Notes: generated from the letters alone by a model not told the origin. A DNA stretch of 64,000 nucleotides from Saccoglossus kowalevskii (GCF_000003605.2 NW_003130542.1:62001-126000); one strand, 5' to 3'; counted from the first letter of the stretch, positions 42,944-53,742 are shown. A program made the numbers and translations.

Positions 42944-43173
42944 TTTTCTGATGCTGGTTGAAAACAAGTTGATGAGGGGGGGGGGGAAACGTTTTAGAGA
43001 TGTGTTGATTCGTAATTGAAAGTAACATAAAGCTAAACCATTTGATCATCTTGAACCCACTTGTAAATTAGTTGAAGGAAACTATATTCTTCAATTCAGT
43101 TATTGCTCAATAGCTTATATTTGGTAGTGACAAGAAATTGACACGCATTCATTGCCTCAAAACAATCTGCTGC

Positions 43174-43245
43174 TGCATTGGCCGGGAGTTGAACCCGGAT
43201 CGACTGCTTGGAAGGCAACCATGCTAACCGTTACACCACCAATGC
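43174..43245 (-). tRNA. tRNA-Gly (UCC), unit 81
   Basis: Consensus copy. Confidence 0.96.
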
Positions 43246-43413
43246 CAGGCTCATTACAGTTTGTCTAATTAGCGATGTCGGAAAGTTCATTTTTGGGGAG
43301 ATGTATTGAAAATGTAACATGATTCAATGTTCATTGTGTTCATTGAATAAATCGAAGTGATTTTATTTAGTGATTCAATTTTTTTTCAATCCTTTCATTT
43401 TGCAACTCATCTC

Positions 43414-43485
43414 GGGGATGTAGCTCAGTGGTAGAGCGCATGCTTTGCATGTATGAGGCCCCGGGTTCGAAACCCGGCATCTCCA
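43414..43485 (+). tRNA. tRNA-Ala (UGC), unit 82
   Basis: Consensus copy. Confidence 0.96.
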
Positions 43486-43714
43486 TTTTCTGATGCTGGT
43501 TGAAAACAAGTTGATGAGGGGGGGGGGAAACGTTTTAGAGATGTGTTGATTCGTAATTGAAAGTAACATAAAGCTAAACCATTTGATCATCTTGAACCCA
43601 CTTGTAAATTAGTTGAAGGAAACTATATTCTTCAATTCAGTTATTGCTCAATAGCTTATATTTGGTAGTGACAAGAAATTGACACGCATTCATTGCCTCA
43701 AAACAATCTGCTGC

Positions 43715-43787
43715 TGCATTGGCCGGGAGTTGAACACAGGTTCGACTGCTTGGAAGGCAACCATGCTAACCGTTACACCACCAATGC
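43715..43787 (-). pseudogene. Degenerate tRNA-Gly, unit 82
   Basis: 73 nt with an extra base and several changes in the T stem and variable loop. Confidence 0.82.
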
Positions 43788-43955
43788 CAGGCTCATTACA
43801 GTTTGTCTAATTAGCGATGTCGGAAAGTTCATTTTTGGGGAGATGTATTGAAAATGTAACATGATTCAATGTTCATTGTGTTCATTGAATAAATCGAAGT
43901 GATTTTATTTAGTGATTCAATTTTTTTTCAATCCTTTCATTTTGTAACTCATCTC

Positions 43956-44027
43956 GGGGATGTAGCTCAGTGGTAGAGCGCATGCTTTGCATGTATGAGG
44001 CCCCGGGTTCGAAACCCTGCATCTCCA
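43956..44027 (+). tRNA. tRNA-Ala (UGC), unit 83, variant
   Basis: G64U mismatches C50. Confidence 0.78.
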
Positions 44028-44254
44028 TTTTCTGATGCTGGTTGAAAACAAGTTGATGAGGGGGGGAAAACGTTTTAGAGATGTGTTAATTCGTAATTGA
44101 AAGTAACATAAAGCTAAACCATTTGATCATCTTGAACCCACTTGTAAATTAGTTGAAGGAAACTATATTCTTCAATTCAGTTATTGCTCAATAGCTTATA
44201 TTTGGTAGTGAGAAGAAATTGACACGCATTCATTGCCTCAAAACAATCTGCTGC

Positions 44255-44326
44255 TGCATTGGCCGGGAGTTGAACCCGGATCGACTGCTTGGAAGGCAAC
44301 CATGCTAACCGTTACACCACCAATGC
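44255..44326 (-). tRNA. tRNA-Gly (UCC), unit 83
   Basis: Consensus copy. Confidence 0.96.
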
Positions 44327-44494
44327 CAGGCTCATTACAGTTTGTCTAATTAGCGATGTCGGAAAGTTCATTTTTGGGGAGATGTATTGAAAATGTAACA
44401 TGATTCAATGTTCATTGTGTTCATTGAATAAATCGAAGTGATTTTATTTAGTGATTCAATTTTTTTTCAATCCTTTCATTTTGTAACTCATCTC

Positions 44495-44566
44495 GGGGAT
44501 GTAGCTCAGTGGTAGAGCGCATGCTTTGCATGTATGAGGCCCCGGGTTCGAAACCCGGCATCTCCA
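44495..44566 (+). tRNA. tRNA-Ala (UGC), unit 84
   Basis: Consensus copy. Confidence 0.96.
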
Positions 44567-44793
44567 TTTTCTGATGCTGGTTGAAAACAAGTTGATGAGG
44601 GGGGGAAAACGTTTTAGAGATGTGTTGATTCGTAATTGAAAGTAACATAAAGCTAAACCATTTGATCATCTTGAACCCACTTGTAAATTAGTTGAAGGAA
44701 ACTATATTCTTCAATTCAGTTATTGCTCAATAGCTTATATTTGGTAGTGACAAGAAATTGACACGCATTCATTGCCTCAAAACAATCTGCTGC

Positions 44794-44848
44794 TGCATTG
44801 GCCGGGAGTTGAACCCGGATCGACTGCTAACCGTTACACCACCAATGC
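44794..44848 (-). pseudogene. tRNA-Gly pseudogene, anticodon-arm deletion, unit 84
   Basis: 55-nt form. Confidence 0.93.
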
Positions 44849-45016
44849 CAGGCTCATTACAGTTTGTCTAATTAGCGATGTCGGAAAGTTCATTTTTGGG
44901 GAGATGTATTGAAAATGTAACATGATTCAATGTTCATTGTGTTCATTGAATAAATCGAAGTGATTTTATTTAGTGATTCAATTTTTTTTCAATCCTTTCA
45001 TTTTGTAACTCATCTC

Positions 45017-45088
45017 GGGGATGTAGCTCAGTGGTAGAGCGCATGCTTTGCATGTATGAGGCCCTGGGTTCGAAACCCGGCATCTCCA
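45017..45088 (+). tRNA. tRNA-Ala (UGC), unit 85, variant
   Basis: C50U, still a U:G pair. Confidence 0.9.
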
Positions 45089-45373
45089 TTTTCTGATGAT
45101 GGTTGAAAACAAGTTGATGAGGGGGGGAAAACGTTTTAGAGATGTGTTTATTCGTAATTGAAAGTAAAATAAAGCTAAACCATTTGATCATCTTGAACCC
45201 ACTTGTAAATTAGTTGAAGGAAACTATATTCTTCAATTCAGTTATTGCTCAATAGCTTATATTTGGTAGTGACAAGAAATTGACACGTATTCATTGCCTC
45301 AAAATAATCTGCTGCTGCATTGGCCGGGAGTTGAACCCGGATCGACTGCTTGGAAGGCAACCATGCTAACCGT

Positions 45374-45384
45374 TACACCACCAA
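45374..45384. repeat. Left direct repeat flanking the insertion
   Basis: TACACCACCAA, also at 45450-45460; occurs once in a normal unit, so it is a target-site-like duplication. Confidence 0.88.
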
Positions 45385-45405
45385 GCGAATCCAACGGGTC
45401 TTTGA

Positions 45406-45452
45406 GGCTTACTTTCAATAGATCGCAGCGAAGCGGCTGCTCTGCTAAGTAC
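45406..45452 (-). rRNA. 28S rRNA 3'-end fragment (inserted, non-functional)
   Basis: Read on the minus strand this stretch begins GTACTTAGCAGAGCAGC and contains CTGCGATCTATTGAAAGT, which matches the conserved 3' terminal region of animal 28S rRNA as I recall it. The next 21 bp of the insert (45385-45405) fit less well and may be the diverged 28S end or other sequence. The fragment is in the same orientation as the tRNA-Gly it splits. No poly-A tail is seen. Confidence 0.8.
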
Positions 45453-45460
45453 ACCACCAA
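45450..45460. repeat. Right direct repeat flanking the insertion
   Basis: Second TACACCACCAA. Its first three bases (TAC) also continue the 28S match, so the true duplication may be 8-11 bp. Confidence 0.88.
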
Positions 45461-45631
45461 TGCCAGGCTCATTACAGTTTGTCTAATTCGCGATGTCGGA
45501 AAGTTCATTTTTGGGGAGATGTATTGAAAATGTAACATGATTCAATGTTCATTGTGTTCATTGAATAAATCGAAGTGATTTTATTTAGTGATTCAATTTT
45601 TTTTCAATCCTTTCATTTTGTAACTCATCTC

Positions 45632-45703
45632 GGGGATGTAGCTCAGTGGTAGAGCGCATGCTTTGCATGTATGAGGCCCCGGGTTCGAAACCCGGCATCT
45701 CCA
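45632..45703 (+). tRNA. tRNA-Ala (UGC), unit 86
   Basis: Consensus copy. Confidence 0.96.
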
Positions 45704-45929
45704 TTTTCTGATGCTGGTTGAAAACAAGTTGATGAGGGGGGAAAACGTTTTAGAGATGTGTTGATTCGTAATTGAAAGTAACATAAAGCTAAACCATTTG
45801 ATCATCTTGAACCCACTTGTAAATTAGTTGAAGGAAACTATATTCTTCAATTCAGTTATTGCTCAATAGCTTATATTTGGTAGTGACAAGAAATTGACAC
45901 GCATTCATTGACTCAAAACAATCTGCTGC

Positions 45930-46001
45930 TGCATTGGCCGGGAGTTGAACCCGGATCGACTGCTTGGAAGGCAACCATGCTAACCGTTACACCACCAATG
46001 C
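45930..46001 (-). tRNA. tRNA-Gly (UCC), unit 86
   Basis: Consensus copy. Confidence 0.96.
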
Positions 46002-46169
46002 CAGGCTCATTACAGTTTGTCTAATTAGCGATGTCGGAAAGTTCATTTTTGGGGAGATGTATTGAAAATGTAACATGATTCAATGTTCATTGTGTTCATT
46101 GAATAAATCGAAGTGATTTTATTTAGTGATTCAATTTTTTTTCAACCCTTTCATTTTGTAACTCATCTC

Positions 46170-46241
46170 GGGGATGTAGCTCAGTGGTAGAGCGCATGCT
46201 TTGCATGTATGAGGCCCCGGGTTCGAAACCCGGCATCTCCA
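46170..46241 (+). tRNA. tRNA-Ala (UGC), unit 87
   Basis: Consensus copy. Confidence 0.96.
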
Positions 46242-46468
46242 TTTTCTGATGCTGGTTGAAAACAAGTTGATGAGGGGGGGAAAACGTTTTAGAGATGTGT
46301 TGATTCGTAATTGAAAGTAACATAAAGCTAAACCATTTGATCATCTTGAACCCACTTGTAAATTAGTTGAAGGAAACTATATTCTTCAATTCAGTTATTG
46401 CTCAATAGCTTATATTTGGTAGTGACAAGAAATTGACACGCATTCATTGCCTCAAAACAATCTGCTGC

Positions 46469-46540
46469 TGCATTGGCCGGGAGTTGAACCCGGATCGACT
46501 GCTTGGAAAGCAACCATGCTAACCGTTACACCACCAATGC
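46469..46540 (-). tRNA. tRNA-Gly (UCC), unit 87, variant
   Basis: C32U in the anticodon loop; shared with unit 102. Confidence 0.88.
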
Positions 46541-46721
46541 CAGGCTCATTACAGTTTGTCTAATTAGCGATGTCGGAAAGTTCATTTTTGGGGAGATGTA
46601 TTGAAAATGTAACATGATTCAATGTTCATTGTGTTCATTGAATAAATCGAAGTGACTTTATTTAGTGATTCAATTTTTTTTTCAATCCTTTCATTTTGTA
46701 ACTCATCTCTCATCTCATCTC

Positions 46722-46763
46722 TTTGCATGTATGAGGCCCCGGGTTCGAAACCCGGCATCTCCA
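46722..46763 (+). pseudogene. tRNA-Ala 3' half, unit 88
   Basis: The first 30 or so bases (acceptor 5' strand, D arm, A box, anticodon 5' stem) are replaced by 12 bp of TCATCTC-like repeats at 46710-46721. Anticodon loop, T arm and 3' acceptor strand remain. Same structure in unit 103. Confidence 0.93.
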
Positions 46764-46990
46764 TTTTCTGATGCTGGTTGAAAACAAGTTGATGAGGGGG
46801 GAAAAACGTTTTAGAGATGTGTTGATTCGTAATTGAAAGTAACATAAAGCTAAACCATTTGATCATCTTGAACCCACTTGTAAATTAGTTGAAGGAAACT
46901 ATATTCTTCAATTCAGTTATTGCTCAATAGCTTATATTTGGTAGTGACAAGAAATTGACGCGCATTCATTGCCTCAAAACAATCTGCTGC

Positions 46991-47045
46991 TGCATTGGCC
47001 GGGAGTTGAACCTGGATCGACTGCTAACCGTTACACCACCAATGC
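46991..47045 (-). pseudogene. tRNA-Gly pseudogene, anticodon-arm deletion, unit 88
   Basis: 55-nt form plus G51A. Confidence 0.93.
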
Positions 47046-47213
47046 CAGGCTCATTACAGTTTGTCTAATTAGCGATGTCGGAAAGTTCATTTTTGGGGAG
47101 ATGTATTGAAAATGTAACATGATTCAATGTTCATTGTGTTCATTGAATAAATCGAAGTGATTTTATTTAGTGATTCAATTTTTTTTCAATCCTTTCATTT
47201 TGTAACTCATCTC

Positions 47214-47285
47214 GGGGATGTAGCTGAGTGGTAGAGCGCATGCTTTGCATGTATGAGGCCCCGGGTTCGAAACCCGGCATCTCCA
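47214..47285 (+). tRNA. tRNA-Ala (UGC), unit 89, variant
   Basis: C13G, as in unit 54. Confidence 0.78.
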
Positions 47286-47512
47286 TTTTCTGATGCTGGT
47301 TGAAAACAAGTTGATGAGGGGGGGAAAACGTTTTAGAGATGTGTTGATTCGTAATTGAAAGTAACATAAAGCTAAACCATTTGATCATCTTGAACCCACT
47401 TGTAAATTAGTTGAAGGAAACTATATTCTTCAATTCAGTTATTGCTCAATAGCTTATATTTGGTAGTGACAAGAAATTGACACGCATTCATTGCCTCAAA
47501 ACAATCTGCTGC

Positions 47513-47584
47513 TGCATTGGTCGGGAGTTGAACCCGGATCGACTGCTTGGAAGGCAACCATGCTAACCGTTACACCACCAATGC
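47513..47584 (-). tRNA. tRNA-Gly (UCC), unit 89, variant
   Basis: G65A, as in unit 54. Confidence 0.8.
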
Positions 47585-47752
47585 CAGGCTCATTACAGTT
47601 TGTCTAATTAGCAATGTCGGAAAGTTCATTTTTGGGGAGATGTATTGAAAATATAACATGATTCAATGTTCATTGTGTTCATTGAATAAATCGAAGTGAT
47701 TTTATTTAGTGATTCAATTTTTTTTCAATCCTTTCATTTTGTAACTCATCTC

Positions 47753-47824
47753 GGGGATGTAGCTCAGTGCTAGAGCGCATGCTTTGCATGTATGAGGCCC
47801 CGGGTTCGAAACCCGGCATCTCCA
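47753..47824 (+). tRNA. tRNA-Ala (UGC), unit 90, variant
   Basis: G19C removes the invariant base that pairs with C56 to hold the elbow; shared with unit 94. Confidence 0.7.
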
Positions 47825-48051
47825 TTTTCTGATGCTGGTTGAAAACAAGTTGATGAGGGGGGGAAAACGTTTTAGAGATGTGTTGATTCGTAATTGAAAG
47901 TAACATAAAGCTAAACCATTTGATCATCTTGAACCCACTTGTATATTAGTTGAAGGAAACTATATTCTTCAATTCAGTTATTGCTCAATGGCTTATATTT
48001 GGTAGTGACAAGAAATTGACACGCATTCATTGCCTCAAAACAATCTGCTGC

Positions 48052-48123
48052 TGCATTGGCCGGGAGTTGAACCCGGATCGACTGCTTGGAAGGCAACCAT
48101 GCTAACCGTTATACCACCAATGC
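48052..48123 (-). tRNA. tRNA-Gly (UCC), unit 90, variant
   Basis: G12A in the D stem (A12:C23); the same change is in unit 118. Confidence 0.8.
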
Positions 48124-48291
48124 CAGGCTCATTACAGTTTGTCTAATTAGCGATGTCGGAAAGTTCATTTTTGGGGAGATGTATTGAAAATGTAACATGA
48201 TTCAATGTTCATTGTGTTCATTGAATAAATCGAAGTGATTTTATTTAGTGATTCAATTTTTTTTCAATCCTTTCATTTTGTAACTCATCTC

Positions 48292-48363
48292 GGGGATGTA
48301 GCTCAGTGGTAGAGCGCATGCTTTGCATGTATGAGGCCCCGGTTTCGAAACCCGGCATCTCCA
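48292..48363 (+). tRNA. tRNA-Ala (UGC), unit 91, variant
   Basis: G53U breaks the invariant 53:61 pair and the B box. Confidence 0.7.
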
Positions 48364-48590
48364 TTTTCTGATGCTGGTTGAAAACAAGTTGATGAGGGGG
48401 GAAAAAAGTTTTAGAGATGTGTTGATTCGTAATTGAAAGTAACATAAAGCTAAACCATTTGATCATCTTGAACCCACTTGTAAATTAGTTGAAGGAAACT
48501 ATATTCTTCAATTCAGTTATTGCTCAATAGCTTATATTTGGTAGTGACAAGAAATTGACACGCATTCATTGCCTCAAAACAATCTGCTGC

Positions 48591-48662
48591 TGCATTGGCC
48601 GGGAGTTGAACCCGGATCGACTGCTTGGAAGGCAACCATGCTAACCGTTACACCACCAATGC
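48591..48662 (-). tRNA. tRNA-Gly (UCC), unit 91
   Basis: Consensus copy. Confidence 0.96.
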
Positions 48663-48830
48663 CAGGCTCATTACAGTTTGTCTAATTAGCGATGTCGGAA
48701 AGTTCATTTTTGGGGAGATGTATTGAAAATGTAACATGATTCAATGTTCATTGTGTTCATTGAATAAATCGAAGTGATTTTATTTAGTGATTCAATTTTT
48801 TTTCAATCCTTTCATTTTGTAACTCATCTC

Positions 48831-48902
48831 GGGGATGTAGCTCAGTGGTAGAGCGCATGCTTTGCATGTATGAGGCCCCGGGTTCCAAACCCGGCATCTC
48901 CA
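48831..48902 (+). tRNA. tRNA-Ala (UGC), unit 92, variant
   Basis: G57C, as in units 69 and 70. Confidence 0.72.
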
Positions 48903-49129
48903 TTTTCTGATGCTGGTTGAAAACAAGTTGATGAGGGGGGAAAAACGTTTTAGAGATGTGTTGATTCGTAATTGAAAGTAACATAAAGCTAAACCGTTTG
49001 ATCATCTTGAACCCACTTGTAAATTAGTTGAAGGAAACTATATTCTTCAATTCAGTTATTGCTCAATAGCTTATATTTGGTAGTGACAAGAAATAGACAC
49101 GCATTCATTGTCTCAAAACAATCTGCTGC

Positions 49130-49184
49130 TGCATTGGCCGGGAGTTGAACCCGGATCGACTGCTAACCGTTACACCACCAATGC
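49130..49184 (-). pseudogene. tRNA-Gly pseudogene, anticodon-arm deletion, unit 92
   Basis: 55-nt form without the G53A seen in units 69-70. Confidence 0.93.
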
Positions 49185-49352
49185 CAGGCTCATTACAGTT
49201 TGTCTAATTAGCGATGTAGGAAAGTTCATTTTTGGGGAGATGTATTGAAAATGTAACATGATTCAGTGTTCATTGTGTTCATTGAATAAATCGAAGTGAT
49301 TTTATTTAGTGATTCAATTTTTTTTCAATCCTTTTATTTTGTAACTCATCTC

Positions 49353-49424
49353 GGGGATGTAGCTCAGTGGTAGAGCGCATGCTTTGCATGTATGAGGCCC
49401 CGGGTTCGAAACCCGGCATCTCCA
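49353..49424 (+). tRNA. tRNA-Ala (UGC), unit 93
   Basis: Consensus copy. Confidence 0.96.
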
Positions 49425-49651
49425 TTTTCTGATGCTGGTTGAAAACAAGTTGATGAGGGGGGAAAAACGTTTTAGAGATGTGTTGATTCGTAATTGAAAG
49501 TAACATAAAGCTAAACCATTTGATCATCTTGAACCCACTTGTAAATTAGTTGAAGGAAACTATATTCTTCAATTCAGTTATTGCTCAATAGCTTATATTT
49601 GGTAGTGACAAGAAATTGACACGCATTCATTGCCTCAAAACAATCTGCTGC

Positions 49652-49723
49652 TGCATTGGCCGGGAGTTGAACCCGGATCGACTGCTTGGAAGGCAACCAT
49701 GCTAACCGTTACACCACCAATGC
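49652..49723 (-). tRNA. tRNA-Gly (UCC), unit 93
   Basis: Consensus copy. Confidence 0.96.
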
Positions 49724-49891
49724 CAGGCTCATTACAGTTTGTCTAATTAGCGATGTCGGAAAGTTCATTTTTGGGGAGATGTATTGAAAATGTAACATGA
49801 TTCAATGTTCATTGTGTTCATTGAATAAATCGAAGTGATTTTATTTAGTGATTCAATTTTTTTTCAATCCTTTCATTTTGTAACTCATCTC

Positions 49892-49963
49892 GGGGATGTA
49901 GCTCAGTGCTAGAGCGCATGCTTTGCATGTATGAGGCCCCGGGTTCGAAACCCGGCATCTCCA
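49892..49963 (+). tRNA. tRNA-Ala (UGC), unit 94, variant
   Basis: G19C, as in unit 90. Confidence 0.7.
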
Positions 49964-50190
49964 TTTTCTGATGCTGGTTGAAAACAAGTTGATGAGGGGG
50001 GGAAAACGTTTTAGAGATGTGTTGATTCGTAATTGAAAGTAACATAAAGCTAAACCATTTGATCATCTTGAACCCACTTGTAAATTAGTTGAAGGAAACT
50101 ATATTCTTCAATTCAGTTATTGCTCAATAGCTTATATTTGGTAGTGACAAGAAATTGACACGCATTCATTGCCTCAAAACAATCTGCTGC

Positions 50191-50262
50191 TGCATTGGCC
50201 GGGAGTTGAACCCGGATCGACTGCTTGGAAGGCAACCATGCTAACCGTTACACCACCAATGC
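50191..50262 (-). tRNA. tRNA-Gly (UCC), unit 94
   Basis: Consensus copy. Confidence 0.96.
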
Positions 50263-50431
50263 CAGGCTCATTACAGTTTGTCTAATTAGCGATGTCGGAA
50301 AGTTCATTTTTGGGGAGATGTATTGAAAATGTAACATGATTCAATGTTCATTGTGTTCATTGAATAAATCGAAGTGATTTTATTTAGTGATTCAATTTTT
50401 TTTTCAATCCTTTCATTTTGCAACTCATCTC

Positions 50432-50503
50432 GGGGATGTAGCTCAGTGGTAGAGCGCATGCTTTGCATGTATGAGGCCCCGGGTTCGAAACCCGGCATCT
50501 CCA
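50432..50503 (+). tRNA. tRNA-Ala (UGC), unit 95
   Basis: Consensus copy. Confidence 0.96.
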
Positions 50504-50730
50504 TTTTCTGATGCTGGTTGAAAACAAGTTGATGAGGGGGGGAAAACGTTTTAGAGATGTGTTGATTCGTAATTGAAAGTAACATAAAGCTAAACCATTT
50601 GATCATCTTGAACCCACTTGTAAATTAGTTGAAGGAAACTATATTCTTCAATTCAGTTATTGCTCAATAGCTTATATTTGGTAGTGACAAGAAATTGACA
50701 CGCATTCATTGCCTCAAAACAATCTGCTGC

Positions 50731-50802
50731 TGCATTGGCCGGGAGTTGAACCCGGATCGACTGCTTGGAAGGCAACCATGCTAACCGTTACACCACCAAT
50801 GC
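50731..50802 (-). tRNA. tRNA-Gly (UCC), unit 95
   Basis: Consensus copy. Confidence 0.96.
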
Positions 50803-50970
50803 CAGGCTCATTACAGTTTGTCTAATTAGCGATGTCGGAAAGTTCATTTTTGGGGAGATGTATTGAAAATGTAACATGATTCAATGTTCATTGTGTTCAT
50901 TGAATAAATCGAAGTGATTTTATTTAGTGATTCAATTTTTTTTCAATCCTTTCATTTTGTAACTCATCTC

Positions 50971-51042
50971 GGGGATGTAGCTCAGTGGTAGAGCGCATGC
51001 TTTGCATGTATGTGGCCCCGGGTTCGAAACCCGCCATCTCCA
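50971..51042 (+). tRNA. tRNA-Ala (UGC), unit 96, variant
   Basis: A44U and G65C, as in unit 81. Confidence 0.8.
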
Positions 51043-51272
51043 TTTTCTGATGCTGGTTGAAAACAAGTTGATGAGGGGGGGGGGGAAACGTTTTAGAGAT
51101 GTGTTGATTCGTAATTGAAAGTAACATAAAGCTAAACCATTTGATCATCTTGAACCCACTTGTAAATTAGTTGAAGGAAACTATATTCTTCAATTCAGTT
51201 ATTGCTCAATAGCTTATATTTGGTAGTGACAAGAAATTGACACGCATTCATTGCCTCAAAACAATCTGCTGC

Positions 51273-51344
51273 TGCATTGGCCGGGAGTTGAACCCGGATC
51301 GACTGCTTGGAAGGCAACCATGCTAACCGTTACACCACCAATGC
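51273..51344 (-). tRNA. tRNA-Gly (UCC), unit 96
   Basis: Consensus copy. Confidence 0.96.
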
Positions 51345-51512
51345 CAGGCTCATTACAGTTTGTCTAATTAGCGATGTCGGAAAGTTCATTTTTGGGGAGA
51401 TGTATTGAAAATGTAACATGATTCAATGTTCATTGTGTTCATTGAATAAATCGAAGTGATTTTATTTAGTGATTCAATTTTTTTTCAATCCTTTCATTTT
51501 GCAACTCATCTC

Positions 51513-51584
51513 GGGGATGTAGCTCAGTGGTAGAGCGCATGCTTTGCATGTATGAGGCCCCGGGTTCGAAACCCGGCATCTCCA
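51513..51584 (+). tRNA. tRNA-Ala (UGC), unit 97
   Basis: Consensus copy. Confidence 0.96.
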
Positions 51585-51814
51585 TTTTCTGATGCTGGTT
51601 GAAAACAAGTTGATGAGGGGGGGGGGAAAACGTTTTAGAGATGTGTTGATTCGTAATTGAAAGTAACATAAAGCTAAACCATTTGATCATCTTGAACCCA
51701 CTTGTAAATTAGTTGAAGGAAACTATATTCTTCAATTCAGTTATTGCTCAATAGCTTATATTTGGTAGTGACAAGAAATTGACACGCATTCATTGCCTCA
51801 AAACAATCTGCTGC

Positions 51815-51886
51815 TGCATTGGCCGGGAGTTGAACCCGGATCGACTGCTTGGAAGGCAACCATGCTAACCGTTACACCACCAATGC
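51815..51886 (-). tRNA. tRNA-Gly (UCC), unit 97
   Basis: Consensus copy. Confidence 0.96.
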
Positions 51887-52054
51887 CAGGCTCATTACAG
51901 TTTGTCTAATTAGCGATGTCGGAAAGTTCATTTTTGGGGAGATGTATTGAAAATGTAACATGATTCAATGTTCATTGTGTTCATTGAATAAATCGAAGTG
52001 ATTTTATTTAGTGATTCAATTTTTTTTCAATCCTTTCATTTTGCAACTCATCTC

Positions 52055-52126
52055 GGGGATGTAGCTCAGTGGTAGAGCGCATGCTTTGCATGTATGAGGC
52101 CCCGGGTTCGAAACCCGGCATCTCCA
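52055..52126 (+). tRNA. tRNA-Ala (UGC), unit 98
   Basis: Consensus copy. Confidence 0.96.
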
Positions 52127-52353
52127 TTTTCTGATGCTGGTTGAAAACAAGTTGATGAGGGGGGGAAAACGTTTTAGAGATGTGTTGATTCGTAATTGAA
52201 AGTAACATAAAGCTAAACCATTTGATCATCTTGAACCCACTTGTAAATTAGTTGAAGGAAACTATATTCTTCAATTCAGTTATTGCTCAATAGTTTATAT
52301 TTGGTAGTGACAAGAAATTGACACGCATTCATTGCCTCAAAACAATCTGCTGC

Positions 52354-52425
52354 TGCATTGGCCGGGAGTTGAACCCGGATCGACTGCTTGGAAGGCAACC
52401 ATGCTAACCGTTACACCACCAATGC
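52354..52425 (-). tRNA. tRNA-Gly (UCC), unit 98
   Basis: Consensus copy. Confidence 0.96.
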
Positions 52426-52593
52426 CAGGCTCATTACAGTTTGTCTAATTAGCGATGTCGGAAAGTTCATTTTTGGGGAGATGTATTGAAAATGTAACAT
52501 GATTCAATGTTCATTGTGTTCATTGAATAAATCGAAGTGATTTTATTTAGTAATTCAATTTTTTTTCAATCCTTTCATTTTGTAACTCATCTC

Positions 52594-52665
52594 GGGGATG
52601 TAGCTCAGTGGTAGAGCGCATGCTTTGCATGTATGAGGCCCCGGGTTCGAAACCCGGCATCTCCA
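52594..52665 (+). tRNA. tRNA-Ala (UGC), unit 99
   Basis: Consensus copy. Confidence 0.96.
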
Positions 52666-52892
52666 TTTTCTGATGCTGGTTGAAAACAAGTTGATGAGTG
52701 GGGGAAAACGTTTTAGAGATGTGTTGATTCGTAATTGAAAGTAACATAAAGCTAAACCATTTGATCATCTTGAACCCACTTGTAAATTAGTTGAAGGAAA
52801 CTATATTCTTCAATTCAGTTATTGCTCAATAGCTTATATTTGGTAGTGACAAGAAATTGACACGCATTCATTGCCTCAAAACAATCTGCTGC

Positions 52893-52964
52893 TGCATTGG
52901 CCGGGAGTTGAACCCGGATCGACTGCTTGGAAGGCAACCATGCTAACCGTTACACCACCAATGC
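52893..52964 (-). tRNA. tRNA-Gly (UCC), unit 99
   Basis: Consensus copy. Confidence 0.96.
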
Positions 52965-53132
52965 CAGGCTCATTACAGTTTGTCTAATTAGCGATGTCGG
53001 AAAGTTCATTTTTGGGGAGATGTATTGAAAATGTAACATGATTCAATGTTCATTGTGTTCATTGAATAAATCGAAGTGATTTTATTTAGTGATTCAATTT
53101 TTTTTCAATCCTTTCATTTTGTAACTCATCTC

Positions 53133-53204
53133 GGGGATGTAGCTCAGTGGTAGAGCGCATGCTTTGCATGTATGAGGCCCCGGGTTCGAAACCCGGCATC
53201 TCCA
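53133..53204 (+). tRNA. tRNA-Ala (UGC), unit 100
   Basis: Consensus copy. Confidence 0.96.
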
Positions 53205-53431
53205 TTTTCTGATGCTGGTTGAAAACAAGTTGATGAGGGGGGAAAAACGTTTTAGAGATGTGTTGATTCGTAATTGAAAGTAACATAAAGCTAAACCATT
53301 TGATCATCTTGAACCCACTAGTAAATTAGTTGAAGGAAACTATATTCTTCAATTCAGTTATTGCTCAATAGCTTATATTTGGTAGTGACAAGAAATTGAC
53401 ACGCATTCATTGCCTCAAAACAATCTGCTGC

Positions 53432-53503
53432 TGCATTGGCCGGGAGTTGAAACCGGATCGACTGCTTGGAAGGCAACCATGCTAACCGTTACACCACCAA
53501 TGC
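53432..53503 (-). tRNA. tRNA-Gly (UCC), unit 100, variant
   Basis: G53U breaks 53:61 and the B box; shared with unit 117. Confidence 0.68.
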
Positions 53504-53671
53504 CAGGCTCATTGCAGTTTGTCTAATTAGCGATGTCGGAAAGTTCATTTTTGGGGAGATGTATTGAAAATGTAACATGATTCAATGTTCATTGTGTTCA
53601 TTGAATAAATCGAAGTGATTTTATTTAGTGATTCAATTTTTTTTCAATCCTTTCATTTTGTAACTCATCTC

Positions 53672-53742
53672 GGGGATGTAGCTCAGTGGTAGAGCGCATG
53701 CTTTGCATGTATGAGCCCCGGGTTCGAAACCCGGCATCTCCA
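53672..53742 (+). tRNA. tRNA-Ala (UGC), unit 101, variant
   Basis: 71 nt: one G lost from the variable loop, leaving a 4-nt loop that tRNAs tolerate. Confidence 0.82.

Larger units (their letters stand above)
45316..45463 (-). pseudogene. tRNA-Gly (UCC) split by an insertion, unit 85
   Basis: All 72 nt of a consensus tRNA-Gly are present, but 76 extra bp interrupt the 5' part of the gene. These comprise a duplicated TACACCACCAA and 65 bp of foreign sequence. The A box is copied into the duplication only in part. The insertion looks young because the flanking gene halves are unmutated. Confidence 0.92.

Noticed and set aside
45374-45460. Complete transposable element in unit 85
   Set aside because: The insert is only 65 bp with no coding capacity, terminal inverted repeats or poly-A tail.
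45294-45538. Two overlapping frames of 77 and 79 codons around unit 85
   Set aside because: They run through tRNA-Gly halves and the 28S fragment; the open frames arise by chance from the insertion.
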